This document shows positions 33,299 to 44,788 of a stretch of DNA of 64,000 bases, piece by piece. The notes beneath the pieces are model-generated. The model searched no databases. It was given only the letters and a program-made list of their open reading frames with translations, and had not been told where the DNA came from. The DNA is taken from contig CAMZMU010000081.1 of NCBI GenBank assembly GCA_947311845.1, forward strand, positions 3,382,701-3,446,700, written 5' to 3'. This DNA is from Poa pratensis (taxonomy: Eukaryota; Streptophyta; Magnoliopsida; Poales; Poaceae). The position numbers and the translations under genes were made by a program. The number at the start of each line of letters is the position of its first letter. The first letter of the stretch is position 1.

Positions 33299-34119
33299 AT
33301 GGAAAATTATTTGCATGATGGTAGCAATGTTATTACTATAAATTCTTTGAACACCATTATTGCTAATGCTATGGAAGAATTTAAGCTTGGGGAGGTCGGT
33401 TTTGATGAAAATGATCTTTTTAGTTCCCCGGTTTTGGAGGAGAAAATTTGCTTTGATGATACTTTGCCTCCAATATATGATGTTTATAATGATTGTGATA
33501 TTTTCACTCCACCTACTATTGAGGATATAGTTTATGTTGATTATGATATGCCTCCTATATATGATGTTTACAATGATGAATATGATATTTTCAGTCCATC
33601 TACTATTGAGGATAAAATTCATTATGATTATTCTATGCCTCCAATTTATGATGATTACAATGATGGATGTGATACTTTTACTCCCACTATTACTAATGAA
33701 ACTGTTTATGCTTATGTGGAGAGTAATGATACTTTATGCATGTGGATCATGATAAGAATGCTTTATGTGATAGCTATATTGTTAATTTTGTTCATGATGC
33801 TACTGAAAATTATTATGAGAGAGGAAAATATGGTTGTAGAAATTTTCATGTTACTAAATTTCTTCTCTTTATGATGAAGGTTTTGAGCTTTCTCTTGATT
33901 TGCTTTTATTTGCTGGGTACTTTAAGACCTACTGGTCCTTATGAGAGAGGGAGACATGGTTCATACATCACAATAATATTAAGTCTCCTCTCTTTATGTT
34001 GAAAGTTTTGATGTTGCACTTGTTTTGCCTTCCTATGCTAGTCACTTTGTGCTTTATTGATTTATTTTCTTACAAGATTCCTTTGCATAGGAAGTGGGTT
34101 AGACTTAAATGTGTTTGAT
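33299..34119 (+). pseudogene. Acidic ORF of unknown function (cargo type 2), frameshifted
   Basis: The open frame starts at 33299 (MENYLHDG). It is rich in Asp, Tyr, Pro and Ile and contains three tandem 28-29-residue units built on PPIYDVYND..DIF.P.TIED, encoded by DNA repeats of 84 and 87 bp from about 33467. Near 33735 a one-base shift breaks the frame. In the next frame the sequence reads HVDHDKNALCDSYIVNFV and ENYYERGKYGCRNFHVTK, clearly the same domain as the end of the 412-aa ORF at 40867. The homology ends with HRKWVRL at about 34085-34119. No known domain was recognised and it is not gag or pol. The N-terminal acidic repeats are not present in the 412-aa protein. Confidence 0.6.
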
Positions 34120-34185
34120 ATTTGCTTCTTGATGCTCTTTCATATTCACCTCTTATACATATGAGAGCATCATCAAAATTATCAT

Positions 34186-34232
34186 GCCTAGCTAAAAGGC
34201 TTTAAAGAAAAGCGCTTGTGGGAGACAACCCA
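34186..34232 (+). other. Conserved two-hairpin RNA cassette after the ORF
   Basis: Stem 1 GCC-TAGCTAAAA-GGC and stem 2 TGGG-AGACAA-CCCA, joined by TTTAAAGAAAAGCGCTTG. Confidence 0.65.
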
Positions 34233-34885
34233 TTATTTTTATTTCTGCAATTTTTCTTTATTTGAGTCAAGGTGCTTGTTTACTTCTGTAGCAACTCCTT
34301 TGTATCTTTATTTTCTCGCATTGTTGTGCCAAGAGTAGCCTCTAATGTTAAGATGATGCTTAATTTTGATTGCTGCGCAGAAACAGATTTTTGCTGTTCA
34401 CTGTACGAAATTCCTAAAATCACCAGATTGTTAATTAAATCTGAAAATTTTTGTGCGTAATCTTTATGAATGTCTGAAACTTTCATTAGTCTAGAGTTTT
34501 TCGATCTGAGCGTCGTAAGTGCCTTGAAAAAATTCGTCTTTGCGGACTGTTCTGTTTTAGACAGATTATGCCTTTTTATTTTGCATTCTCTCTTTTACTA
34601 GTGTTGAGTGAAATTCTTTTTTGGGTGGAAGAGCTTCACATAACATCAGTGGCAGTAGCTAATGTTTAAAGTAACAAGTCATATTGCGTCTTTATAGAAC
34701 ATGTGAGTTTTTGATTATGCACTAACCCTCTAATGAGATTTGCTTTGAGTTTGGTGTGACGGAAGTTTTCAAGGGTCAAGAGAGAAGATGATATAATAGG
34801 ATGGAGAAGAGTGAAGAGCTTAAGCTTGGGGAGGCTCCCATGGATCTCCCCAGCATATTTCAAGAAGACTCAAGCGTCTAAGCTT

Positions 34886-34906
34886 GGGGATGCCCAAGGC
34901 ATCCCC
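34886..34906 (+). other. 9-bp stem hairpin in the 3' UTR
   Basis: Arms GGGGATGCC and GGCATCCCC with loop CAA, preceded by AAGCTT. Identical to the copies in the other LTR family. Confidence 0.7.
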
Positions 34907-36980
34907 TTCTTCATCGGCAAAATTATCAGGTCATCTCTAGTGAAACTATATTTTAATTCTTTCACATCATATGTGCTTTCTTGGAGCGTCTGTGTGCTTT
35001 TATTTTCAGTATTGTACTTTTATTTTTGCAATAAGCTTGATCACAACATTCTTGATTGGGAGAGAGACACGCTCCGCTTTTTCTTGGAATACTCTTGTTC
35101 TTCACTTATATCTGTTGAGTATTCAATTTTCGCGCTGTTTAGCTTCTAGCTCTTGGTTTTCATGTACCTCTTGTCAGAGCTATTAGTTCTTTTGTAGAAA
35201 GTACTCTCTTGCTTCACTTATATTTGTTTGGAGAGTTGCTTGGTTAATATGTTGGTTCAGAAAATGTTGCGTGTGGTAGTGGTATAATGAAAACTTGCAT
35301 AATCTTGTAGATCATTGAACTTTGATAACCTGATTCCTTGCAAACGTTTTGAGGTATTAAGTAATAGATGGTAAAGCTTGCTGGTTAATTAAGTTAAAAT
35401 CATTAGTGGATTATTGTCTTTAAGCTTGCACCGTACTACAAACACTAAAATTGTTGAAGGTGTAGTTGGACTTGATAGCTTTCCATGTCTGAAAAGTGGT
35501 TCGTAATAACTAGGTTGTGTGTGAAGGTCGAGGGATCTAACGGGGTACTTGTGCCGCCGTGAACGGCCCTCCTTGGGGTAAATGTTAACCATGCGCTTAA
35601 TGTTGAACCTGCTAGTTGTTTGCAATAAACTTGTGAGTTCTTTTTGACTAATGTTAAGCTACGGTTTTGGCACTTCCACCATCCAAATTTGCTAGCCTCT
35701 TCGGTGCTGTGCATTGCCTTTTCTCACATTGAGAGTTGTGCAACTTCGCCAGTACATCCAAAACCCGTGGGAGGACTTCCTCTTGTTCTCCTACACATAA
35801 ACCCATACATCTTCCTCAAAACAGCCACCATACCTACCTACCACAGCATTTCCATAGCTGTTCCGAGATATATTGCCATGCAACTTCCATTTTACATTAC
35901 ATGACTTGTTGTCATTTATCATTTATATATTGCTTTGCATGATTCTATACAGCTGATGTGTGGTTTACCCATGTTACGCTAGATCATTGCACATCCTGCT
36001 ACACTGGCAGAGGCATACAGTTTTATACATCATGTTTTGTTCATTATGAGTTATTTGTACCAAAAAGTTTGTAATCATATTAGAGTGTTGCCCCTGCTAG
36101 AAAAGAGCCATGGAGGCCATCGAAAAGAGAAACAGAAAAAGAAAAAAAAAAAAAAAAAAAGAATAAAGAAAAGGGGGGCAACACTACTATCCTTTATCAA
36201 AGTTGTGCTCATGTTTAGCACTTGCAGTATTCATAGTCATCATTTGTGCTCATGTTTAGCACCTATGCTCCATTTGAGAGAGTTTTCATGCTTTACTAGT
36301 ATAACTATGTGGGGAATATTACGTTATAGAACTTGGGTTGTATATTCCAATGATGAGCTTCCTCAAAAGTGCTCTAGGTCTTCGTGAGCAACCGAGTTGG
36401 ATGCACCCCCACTAGTTCCATTGGAGAGCTTTCATACACATATAGCTCTATGTGCATCCGTTGCATGGCAATCACTACTCCTTGCATAGCTTCGATTATA
36501 AGACTTCCTCTTGTCTAATGATCACTTATAGCTTTGTGAGACTTTCTTCCATTGGCCTTCCAAACCCCCATTAACGTTCTCTTTGCCATAACATCCTGGT
36601 GCCAATACTAAATGCTTACGCTCACCGGTTGAGTAGACCTCGAAACAGTGGATTCATGACGTTCATGTTTACTTTTACTTGACTGGATCCGTTCTCTATG
36701 TTATGAAAAATTGCTTGATGCTTGGAATTGAAGGATAGAACTCCTACACTGGATACTTAAAACATCTATAATGAACCTTGTACGGTTTCATGTCTTAAAG
36801 GCCGTCATTCATGAAAACTTTTAGCTTGTTTAACTATCTTGCTTTATTATCTCTTATTTAATATCAATTATAGACATTTGCTTTGAATGATTTGATCTCA
36901 GCTCACTTACCATTACATCATTATTAGATCAAGATTATGTTGGTAGCATGTCACTTCAAAAATTATTGTTTTATCGTTTA

Positions 36981-37018
36981 CCTACTCGAGGACGAGTAGG
37001 AACTAAGCTTGGGGATGC
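36981..37018 (+). promoter_or_regulatory. PPT with adjoining hairpin
   Basis: Arms CCTACTCG and CGAGTAGG around AGGA (36981-37000), then the polypurine word AAGCTTGGGGATGC (37005-37018) that directly abuts the 3' LTR. Confidence 0.7.
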
Positions 37019-38564
37019 TGATACGTCTCAAACGTATCTATAATTTTTGATGTTCCATGCATGTTTTATATCAATTGTCACATGTTTTATATGCACTTTA
37101 TATCATATTATGACATTTATTGGACTAACCTACTAATAGTTGCCAAAGTGCACAATGTTCTTGTTTTACACTTTGATGTGTAGAAATTATCAAAATTGGG
37201 CAAAGGAAACCTTGTTGGAGTCAAATTGGGACTTTCCAGAAATCTGTCTGAAAACTATTTTCAAAGATCGTCACGTTCGGGCCTGAAGACGACGTCAAAT
37301 GGAAAAAGTCTAGTCGCGAAAGTTGCGGGAATTTTCCGCCGCACGTTTTATACAAAAGGTTCATCTCCATCGAGTTCGTATGCGGCCTGTGCAGGCCCGA
37401 CAAGTCGGCTCGGCCAGGAAAACCCTGACCCGCGCCGAGGCCACGTGTGGCTGCCTCGGGAACCTTCTGAAGCTGCCCTTTGGACCATAAATAGCCCCCG
37501 CGGAGTAAACCCTAACACAATTGACGAAACTCCCGAATACATCTCCGTGCTCCGCCGCCACGAAACTCCGTTTCGGGGGTCAGAAGGTCCTGTTCCGGCA
37601 CCTTGCCGGGACGGGGAATTGCCCCCGGAGCCATCTCCATCGACGCCACCGCCATCTTCATCGCCGTTGCTGCCTCCCATGATGAGGAGGGAGTAGTTCT
37701 CCCGGGGCTGAGGGCTCTACCGGTAGCTATGTGGTTTATCTCTCTCTCCCATGGTGTGATCTTTATGTGATCATGAGCTTTGTAATCTAGTTGAATCCAT
37801 AGATGTACTCTTCATTATCTTATATGCTACTCAAGTGGTTTTATTAATGTAATCTCCGGAGTCACCTTTGTCCCACGGTGCGAAGTTGACAGTGTGCGCC
37901 CCGTGTGTGGCTCTTAGGCTAAAGATAACAGGAATACTTATCATGAGTTATTATTTGCGTTGGATGTCTCTATGAAATTGCGGTGTTTGTCTAGTACCTT
38001 CTAGGGCGCTCAAGTTGACAGTGTGGGGTTAACTAGACATGGGAATGCGACTTTAAGGTGTGCTTTTATAGCCCTACGCGGTGGATTGGTGTTCGTTATC
38101 CAACGAGAGAATAACTCAGAGTAGCATAGTGAAGAGGAAATATCTATGTATTCAATTATATTATTATTGTTGAGAGTGTCCACTAGTGAAAGTATGATCC
38201 CTAGGCCTTGTTTCTAAGCATTGAAACACCGTTTACAACCAGTTCTGCTACATGTTTGCTTGCTGCCATTTTTATTTCAGATTGCAATTACCACTTATAA
38301 TCATCCATATCACTTGTATTTTAATATCTCTTCGCCGAACTAGTGCACCTATACACCTGACAAGTGTATTGGGTGTGTTGGGGACACAAGAGACTTCTTG
38401 TATCTTAATTGCAGGGTTGCTTGAGAGGGATATCTTTGACCTCTACCTCCCTGAGTTCGATAAACCTTGGGTGATTCACTTGAGGAAACTTGCTGCTGTT
38501 CTACAAACCTCTGCACTTGGAGGCCCAACACTGTCTACAAGAATAGAAGCGTGCGTAGACATCA
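37019..38564 (+). repeat. 3' LTR of element 31499-38564
   Basis: 1546 bp; retains the full TATA-like ATAAATAG at about 37488. Confidence 0.93.
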
Positions 38565-38569
38565 CACGT

Positions 38570-39056
38570 CGCAATCTTTAACGGGCGATATACATCTGTG
38601 TCTAAGACAATTAAACAGGAATAAACCATACAACCACTTGGCCATGCCAGAATAGTAGTTAAGCAACTCGAAATTCTTAACGACACCGATCGATGCTGAA
38701 TCCTCCAACAAAAAAGAATTCACAACAAGAAGAGACATGGGACTGTATTCACCGATTGACACTTCAAGAAGAGAGGTTACCTTCAGCGGCTGGGACAGGG
38801 ACAGAGGCATGGGGCGGAGGAGGAGCAGTGGCGGCGAGGGATTCGGCGGAGCAACTCCAGTATCAGGGGCATGGTCGGGCGCCGGAGGTGGAGCGGTGAC
38901 GGCGACTGCAGGCGGGCGGAGATGAAATCAAACATGAGGGGCATGGGCGGGGGGCGGCGATGGCGGCGGCTCTTCCGTCGACTCCAGCATCTCTGGCCGC
39001 CTGAGTACTCCGGCGGATGTGTAGGATGCGGCGGATGTCAGGTCTGTGCCGCCGGG
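38570..39056. other. Ancestral sequence between two LTR insertions
   Basis: The left 200 bp is AT-rich and the right 270 bp strongly GC-rich. On the minus strand a possible splice donor (GCTGAAG|GTAACC) lies at about 38780 after a Pro/Ala-rich open stretch, so this might be the first exon of a broken minus-strand gene interrupted by the insertion at 39062. No family was recognised. Confidence 0.25.
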
Positions 39057-39061
39057 ATCCC

Positions 39062-40680
39062 TGATACGTCTCCAACGTATCCATAATTTCTGCTGTTCCA
39101 TCTTATATTATACCATTTGCTACATGTTTTATATACACTTCGTATCACTTTTATGCATTTTCTGGGACTAACCTATTAACAAGATGCCACAGTGCCAGTT
39201 CCTGTTTTCTGCTGTTTTTGGTTTCAGAAAGTTACTTCTGGAAATATTCTCGGAATTGCACGAAACAAAACCAGGTCCCTATTTTTCCAGAACCATCACG
39301 GAGTCCGAAGGAGAGACGAAGATGAGCCACGAGGTGGCCAAACCACCAGGTGGCGCGGCAGTGGGCCCCGTGCCTGGGTGTGGTGTGGGCCCCTCGGGGG
39401 TCCGCCGACATCGCCCCTTCGCCTATTTATTCCCCGAGACGCGAAAAACCCTAAAACCGAGCCTTTCATCCAGAACATATTCGCTGCCGCCGCCGTCGTC
39501 AACCCTAACTCGGGGGGTTCTGAAGCTCTTCCGGCACCCTGCCGGAGAGGGGAATCATCACCGGAGGGCTCTACATCGCCATGCCCGCCTCCGGAGTGAT
39601 GCGTGAGTAGTTCATCCTTGGACTATGGGTCCATAGCAGTAGCTAGATGGTTGTCTTCTCCACTTGTGCCATCATGTTTAGATCTTGTGAGCTGCCTATC
39701 ATGATCAAGATCATCTTATTGTAATGCTACATGTTGTGTTTGCTGGGATCTGACTTATATTGATACCTATGTGGAGCTGAATATTATATTATCATGTCTA
39801 TGTCATTTGTGATCTTGCATGCTCTCCGTTACTTGTTGAAGCCTTGGCCACGTGAATACTTGTAACTCCAAGAGGGGGTATTTATGCATGATAGTTGGGT
39901 TCAACCTCTATTTAACCTGGGATAGTGACAGCAAGTTCTAAGGTTGTAGATGTGTTGTTGCCACTAGGGGTAAAACAGCAATGCTTTATTCAAGGATGAA
40001 TGTATTGTTTACATTACGCACATTACTTAATGCAATTGTCTGTTGCTTGCAACTTAATACTGGAAGGGGTACGGATGTTAACCGGAAAGTGGACTATTTA
40101 GGCATAGATGCATGCTGGATAGCGGTCTATGTACTTTGTCGTAATGCCCAAATGAATCTCATAGTAGACACCACAGCTCACACATGCATGTTATATGCAC
40201 TTATCAATTGTCAATTGCCCAGCTGTAATTTGTTTACCCAGCATGTTAGTTATCTTATTGGAGAGACACCACTAGTGAACTGTGGACCCGGTCCATTCTT
40301 TTACATCTGAAATACAATCTACTGCAATCATTGTTCTCTACTGTTTTATGCAAACAAACATCATTTTCCATTCGATACGTTTAACCCTTTGTTTTCAGCA
40401 AGCCGGTGAGATTGACAACCTCACTGTTAAGTTGGGGCAAAGTAGTTTGATTGTGTTGTGCAGGTTCCACGTTGGCACCGGAATCCCTGGTGTTGCGCCG
40501 CACTACACTCCTCCACCAACACCTTCGAAGCAAACCTCGTTTTCCTACTGGTCCGATTAAACCTTGGTTTCATACTGAGGGAAAACTTACTGCTGCACTC
40601 ATCATACCTTCCTCTTGGGGTTCCCAACTGACGTGTGACGTACAAGCATTGTTTCTGGCACTATTAACCTAGAGCCACCA
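39062..40680 (+). repeat. LTR 1 of the tandem array
   Basis: 1619 bp with 5'-type variants (CCAGGTCCC, CATCACGG, GATGAGCC, CCTGGGTGTGGT, AGTAGTTTG). It carries CAAGCATTG near its end, where LTR 3 has CAAGCAATTG. Confidence 0.93.
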
Positions 40681-40691
40681 ACAACGTTTTC

Positions 40692-40708
40692 TGGCGCCGT
40701 TGCCGGGG
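40692..40708 (+). promoter_or_regulatory. Primer-binding site for tRNA-Asp, internal copy 1
   Basis: TGGCGCCGTTGCCGGGG 11 nt after LTR 1. Confidence 0.85.
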
Positions 40709-40866
40709 AAAACAGAATTGCTTCTGCAAGGGGAGTCTCTCACACCCAATCTCTTTACTTTGTTATTTGTCTTGCTTAGTTTATTTTTATTTAGTCTTGT
40801 TTGCTCTCTTTATCAAAAACACAAAAAAATTAGTTCCTTTTTATTTCGAATTACTATTATGACTAG

Positions 40867-42105
40867 TTGTTTTCAATGTCTTATCTCTATGAAACTGGGT
40901 CTCGTTATAAGAATTACCGCTTCTCTCCAAAAGGAAAACATCTATGGGAACAAATAAGAAGATTGAATGGTTTTGCTAAGAACTTGTGTTCTACATATGA
41001 TGAATCCTACTGCTTTAATGAATCTCTTTGCTATAGAAGGCACAAACATCTCCCTTTCCAATGTGAGTATACTGATAATGAAACCTTGGCTGCCTATGCT
41101 AAAGGAAACTATGATTTTGGTAATCTTGAACAAATTGAAGAGTTTATTGTTTTTAAGGGTGCCCTTGAAATTAGTTCTTATCTTGAACATAAAACTGATG
41201 CCCCTTATAAATCTGAATGTATTGCCATACTTAAATATTGTTGTGATACCTACAAGGATAATAATTCTTACATTACTGAACATCTTGAGAGGATGTTTCC
41301 TCAAAAAGATGAAACTTGTGCCTTGCAGGAACCTGAGGAAGAGGAAATTGCTGAAACTGTGATCTCATTGGATGAAAAAGAGGAGGAGAGTGAAGAACAA
41401 AAGGAGGATCTACCTTCTAATGACAGTAACTCTTCAACTCTTACACTATTTAATTGCCCTCCATGCCTACCTAAGGAGGAAAAATGCTATATTGTTGAAT
41501 GTCATGATTCTATTGAAATATCTCCTTTTGATAAATTTGAAGTAACAAGCTCCTTGACTCAAGAGAAAGCAAAAATAACAGAAGTACCAAATATTTCCCC
41601 CAATGTTGTTTATGAAAATCCATGCTATTTTGATAAGTCTTATGATAATCCACTTTTTATTCCTAATTTCGAAATGCATGGTAATGAGAGTGTTTGCTTA
41701 GAAAATGTTTATGATAAAGCTCTAGATGATGGTCCTATGTTGCTTGATAATATTATTAATTCTACTATTGAGAGTGATCAATCAACTTGTTTCAATATGT
41801 CTAAAAGTGGGTTTGAAATTTTTGATCCCACTATCTTGCTTGATAAAAGTTATGTGTTTGTAGATCATAAAAAGCATGCTTTATGTGATAGTTATGTTGT
41901 TGAGTTTGTTTATGATGCTATTGAAAATTATTATGAGAGAGGGAAAGATGGTTTTAAAAGTTTTCATGTCACTAAAATACCTCTCTTTGTGTTGGAAGTT
42001 TTAAAGTTGGATTTGTTGCATCTTCCTATGCTAGCTGCTTTATGCTTCAATGATTTGTTTTACTACAATATTCCTCTGCATAGGAAGTGGGTTAGACTCA
42101 GATGA
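40867..42105 (+). CDS. 412-aa ORF of unknown function (cargo type 2), copy 1
   Basis: An intact frame from ATG 40867 (MFSMSYLYETGS) to TGA. Initiation at the second Met (40876) is equally possible. It has a basic, aromatic N-terminus with scattered Cys (residues 1-60) and a mixed helical region (60-145). An acidic Glu-rich linker (EEEEIAETVISLDEKEEESEEQKED, split here as EEEEIAET and EKEEESEEQ) spans about 155-185. A Pro/Cys part with FNCPPCLPKEEKCYIVECHD follows around 200. The C-terminus reads FVDHKKHALCDSY, ENYYERGKDG, FHVTK and a hydrophobic stretch ending HRKWVRLR. No gag, protease, polymerase or integrase motif and no catalytic signature were recognised. It sits exactly where the sister element at 15133-22168 carries gag. 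Intactness in both copies and kinship with the ORF at 33299 suggest it was selected or recently spread. Function unknown. Confidence 0.75.
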   Translation: MFSMSYLYETGSRYKNYRFSPKGKHLWEQIRRLNGFAKNLCSTYDESYCFNESLCYRRHKHLPFQCEYTDNETLAAYAKGNYDFGNLEQIEEFIVFKGALEISSYLEHKTDAPYKSECIAILKYCCDTYKDNNSYITEHLERMFPQKDETCALQEPEEEEIAETVISLDEKEEESEEQKEDLPSNDSNSSTLTLFNCPPCLPKEEKCYIVECHDSIEISPFDKFEVTSSLTQEKAKITEVPNISPNVVYENPCYFDKSYDNPLFIPNFEMHGNESVCLENVYDKALDDGPMLLDNIINSTIESDQSTCFNMSKSGFEIFDPTILLDKSYVFVDHKKHALCDSYVVEFVYDAIENYYERGKDGFKSFHVTKIPLFVLEVLKLDLLHLPMLAALCFNDLFYYNIPLHRKWVRLR

Positions 42106-42180
42106 TTTTGATATTTGCCTCTTGATGCTCTCTTTGTTTTTCAACTCTTATTCTTATGCGAGCATCATTAAAATCCTAAA

Positions 42181-42227
42181 GCCTAGCTGAAAGGCATTAA
42201 AGAAAAGCACTTGTGGGAGATAACCCA
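42181..42227 (+). other. Conserved two-hairpin RNA cassette, internal copy 1
   Basis: Stem 1 GCC-TAGCTGAAA-GGC, linker ATTAAAGAAAAGCACTTG, stem 2 TGGG-AGATAA-CCCA. Confidence 0.65.
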
Positions 42228-42838
42228 TGTGTCAAGGATTTTTGTTACTTCTGTAGCAACTCCTTTGTATCTTTATTTTATCGCAATGTTGTGCCAAGTA
42301 AAGTTCTATATTGAAAGTTGATGCAAGATTTGGATTTCTGCGCAGTGACAGATTTTTAGCTGTCACGGATTTGAGCTTATCTCCCTGTAGAAAATTCAAA
42401 AAATTCTGAGAAAAATCACGCATATTCCTGAGATATGTACGCAACTTTCATTATTTTAGGCCAGATCCATCTGAGCAACTTAAGTGCCTCGAAAAAATTC
42501 GTCATTCCAGACTGTTCTGTTTTTGACAGATTCTGCCTTTTGTTTTGCATTCGCTCTTTTACTGTGTTTGTGTGGATTTCTTTGCTCCACAAAGCATTGG
42601 TGGCTGTAGCTAATGTCCAGAAGCTTTGGGATTGATTGTATCATTACAGAATATGAGAATTTTTGATTATGCACTAACCCTCTAATGAGAACTGTCTTGA
42701 GTTTGGTGTGAAGGAAGTTTTCAAGGATCAAGCGAGAAGGGTGATATTATGTGATCAAGAAGAGTGAAAAGCCTAAGCTTGGGGATGCCCCCGTGGTTCA
42801 TCCCAACCATATTCAGAGAGACTCAAGCGTCTAAGCTT

Positions 42839-42859
42839 GGGGATGCCCAAGGCATCCCC
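42839..42859 (+). other. 9-bp stem hairpin in the 3' UTR, copy 1
   Basis: Arms GGGGATGCC and GGCATCCCC, loop CAA, preceded by AAGCTT. A second AAGCTTGGGGATGCC word without the right arm lies 60 bp upstream (about 42775). Confidence 0.7.
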
Positions 42860-44751
42860 TTCTTCATCAACAAACTTATCAGGTCATCTCTAGTGAAACT
42901 ATATTTTAATTCTTTCACATCTTATGCGCTTTACTTGGAGCGTCTGTGTGTTTTTATTTTTGTTTTTGTTTGAATAAATTCGGATCCTAGCAATCCTTGT
43001 GTGGGAGAGAGACACGCTCCGCTTTTTCATGTGAATACTCATGTTCTTCACTTATATTTGTTGAGTATTCTTAACTAGCTACTGCAGTGCTTTTAGCTCC
43101 TGTTTTTCATGCATCTCTTCGAGCTGTTAGCACTTGTTTATAAATACTCTCTTGCTGCATTATATTATCATTTGGAGAGTTTATGTTTAAATAAATTATT
43201 GGTGTTTGTTTGGAAGAAAGAAAATGCTACATGTAGTAGTTGGTATTGGAAAAGACATATGCATTCTTGTAGATCATTGTCTTGTTTTGATTTGATGCTT
43301 TGCAATTGTTTTGAGCTCTCAAGTAGATCATGTTTAAGCTCTTGCATCATGTAGTTAAAGCCTAGTAGTGGAGAACTACCGTAGAGCTTGTTGAGACTTG
43401 GGATGCATATTTGTTCTCTCTAAGGTCTAGATATTTTCTGGTAAAATGTTTGAGCAACAAGGAAGACAGTGTAGAGTCTTATAATACTTGCAATATGTTT
43501 TTATGTGATTCTTGCTGTACCGGTTTATACTTGTGTTTGCTTCAAACAACCTTGCTAGCCTAAACTCTGTACTGAGAGGGAATGCTTCTCGTGCATCCAA
43601 AACTTGAGCCAAAACCCATGCCATTTGTGTCCACCATACCTACCTACTATGTGGTATTTCCTGCCATTCCAAGTAAATATTTCATGTGCTACCTTTAAAC
43701 TATTCAAAACTTTATTACTCCTTATTTGTGTCAATGTTTTATAGCTCATGAGGAAGTATGTGGTGTTTTATCTTTCAATCTTGTCATTTACTTCTGACAG
43801 ACTTTCACCTGGACTAGTGGCATATACATCCGCTTATCCAATAATTTGCAAAAAGAGCTGGCAACGGGGTGCCCAGCCCCAATTAATTACAACTTTCATT
43901 AATAATTCTCTTCACATGTTTTGCCCTGATTTATCAGTAAGCAACTTAATTTTGCAATAGACACTCCTCCATGGTATGTGAATGTTGGAAGGCACCCGAG
44001 GATTCGGTTAGCCATGGCTTGTGTAAGCAAAAGGTTGGGAGGAGTGTCATCTATAAAGAAACTAAAATACATGTGTAAACAAAAGAGAAGAGGGATGATC
44101 TACCTTGCTGGTAGAATAACGTCCTTCATGGGAGCCGCTCTTTGAAAGTCTGGTTGACAAGGGGGTTAGAGTGCCCACTACCATTCGTTGACAACAACAA
44201 ACACCTCTCAAATACTTATTTTGTGCTCTCTATATGCTTTCGAAAACTTAAAAAGCTCTAGCACATGATTTAATCCCTGCTTCCCTCTGCGAAGGGCCTA
44301 TCTTTTACTTTATGTTGAGTCAGTTTACCTACTCCTTTCTATCTTAGAAGCAAACACTTGTGTCAACTTTGTGTGCATTGATTCTTACATATTTACTTAT
44401 TGCACTTGTTATATTGCTTTATGTTGACAACTATCCATGAGATATACATGTTACAAGTTGAAAGCAAATGCTGAAACTTAATCATCCTTTGTGTTGCTTC
44501 AATGCCTTTTACTTTGAATCTATTGCTTTATGAGTTACCTCTTATGCAAAACTTTTTGATGCTTGTCTTGAAAGTACTATTCATGAAAAGTTTTTGCTTA
44601 TATGATTCATTGTTTACTCTTTATCTATTTGTTAGCAAACTATAGATCATTGCTTTGAGTCACTTCATTCATGACATGAGCCTTGCAATATATTGATCAA
44701 GATTGTGTGAAAGCATGTCTCCTCAGAAATTATTTGTTGTTATCGTTTTAC

Positions 44752-44788
44752 CTACTCGAGGACGAGTAGAACTAAGCTTGGGGATGCT
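44752..44788 (+). promoter_or_regulatory. PPT with adjoining hairpin, internal copy 1
   Basis: Arms CTACTCG and CGAGTAG around AGGA, then AAGCTTGGGGATGCT up to the start of LTR 2. Confidence 0.7.

Larger units (their letters stand above)
31499..38564 (+). mobile_element. Non-autonomous LTR retrotransposon with acidic unknown ORF (7066 bp)
   Basis: LTRs of about 1.54 kb at 31499-33041 and 37019-38564 begin TGATACGTCTCAAACGTATC and end GTAGACATCA. CACGT duplications flank the element. The primer site for tRNA-Asp is at 33052-33068 and the polypurine tract AAGCTTGGGGATGC at 37005-37018. The LTRs differ at about nine places by eye, so the insertion is fairly young. There is no reverse transcriptase or integrase. 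The only coding region is an acidic ORF related at its C-terminus to the 412-aa ORF of the tandem array, although the LTRs belong to a different family. Confidence 0.93.

Noticed and set aside
36117..36178. A-rich tract as a poly-A tail of a retroposon
   Set aside because: It lies inside the internal 3' UTR of the LTR element, is a mixed purine run and has no upstream poly-A signal or target duplication.
40942..41362. Frames of 120 and 131 aa overlapping the 412-aa ORF
   Set aside because: These are shadows of the 412-aa frame on other phases and strands.
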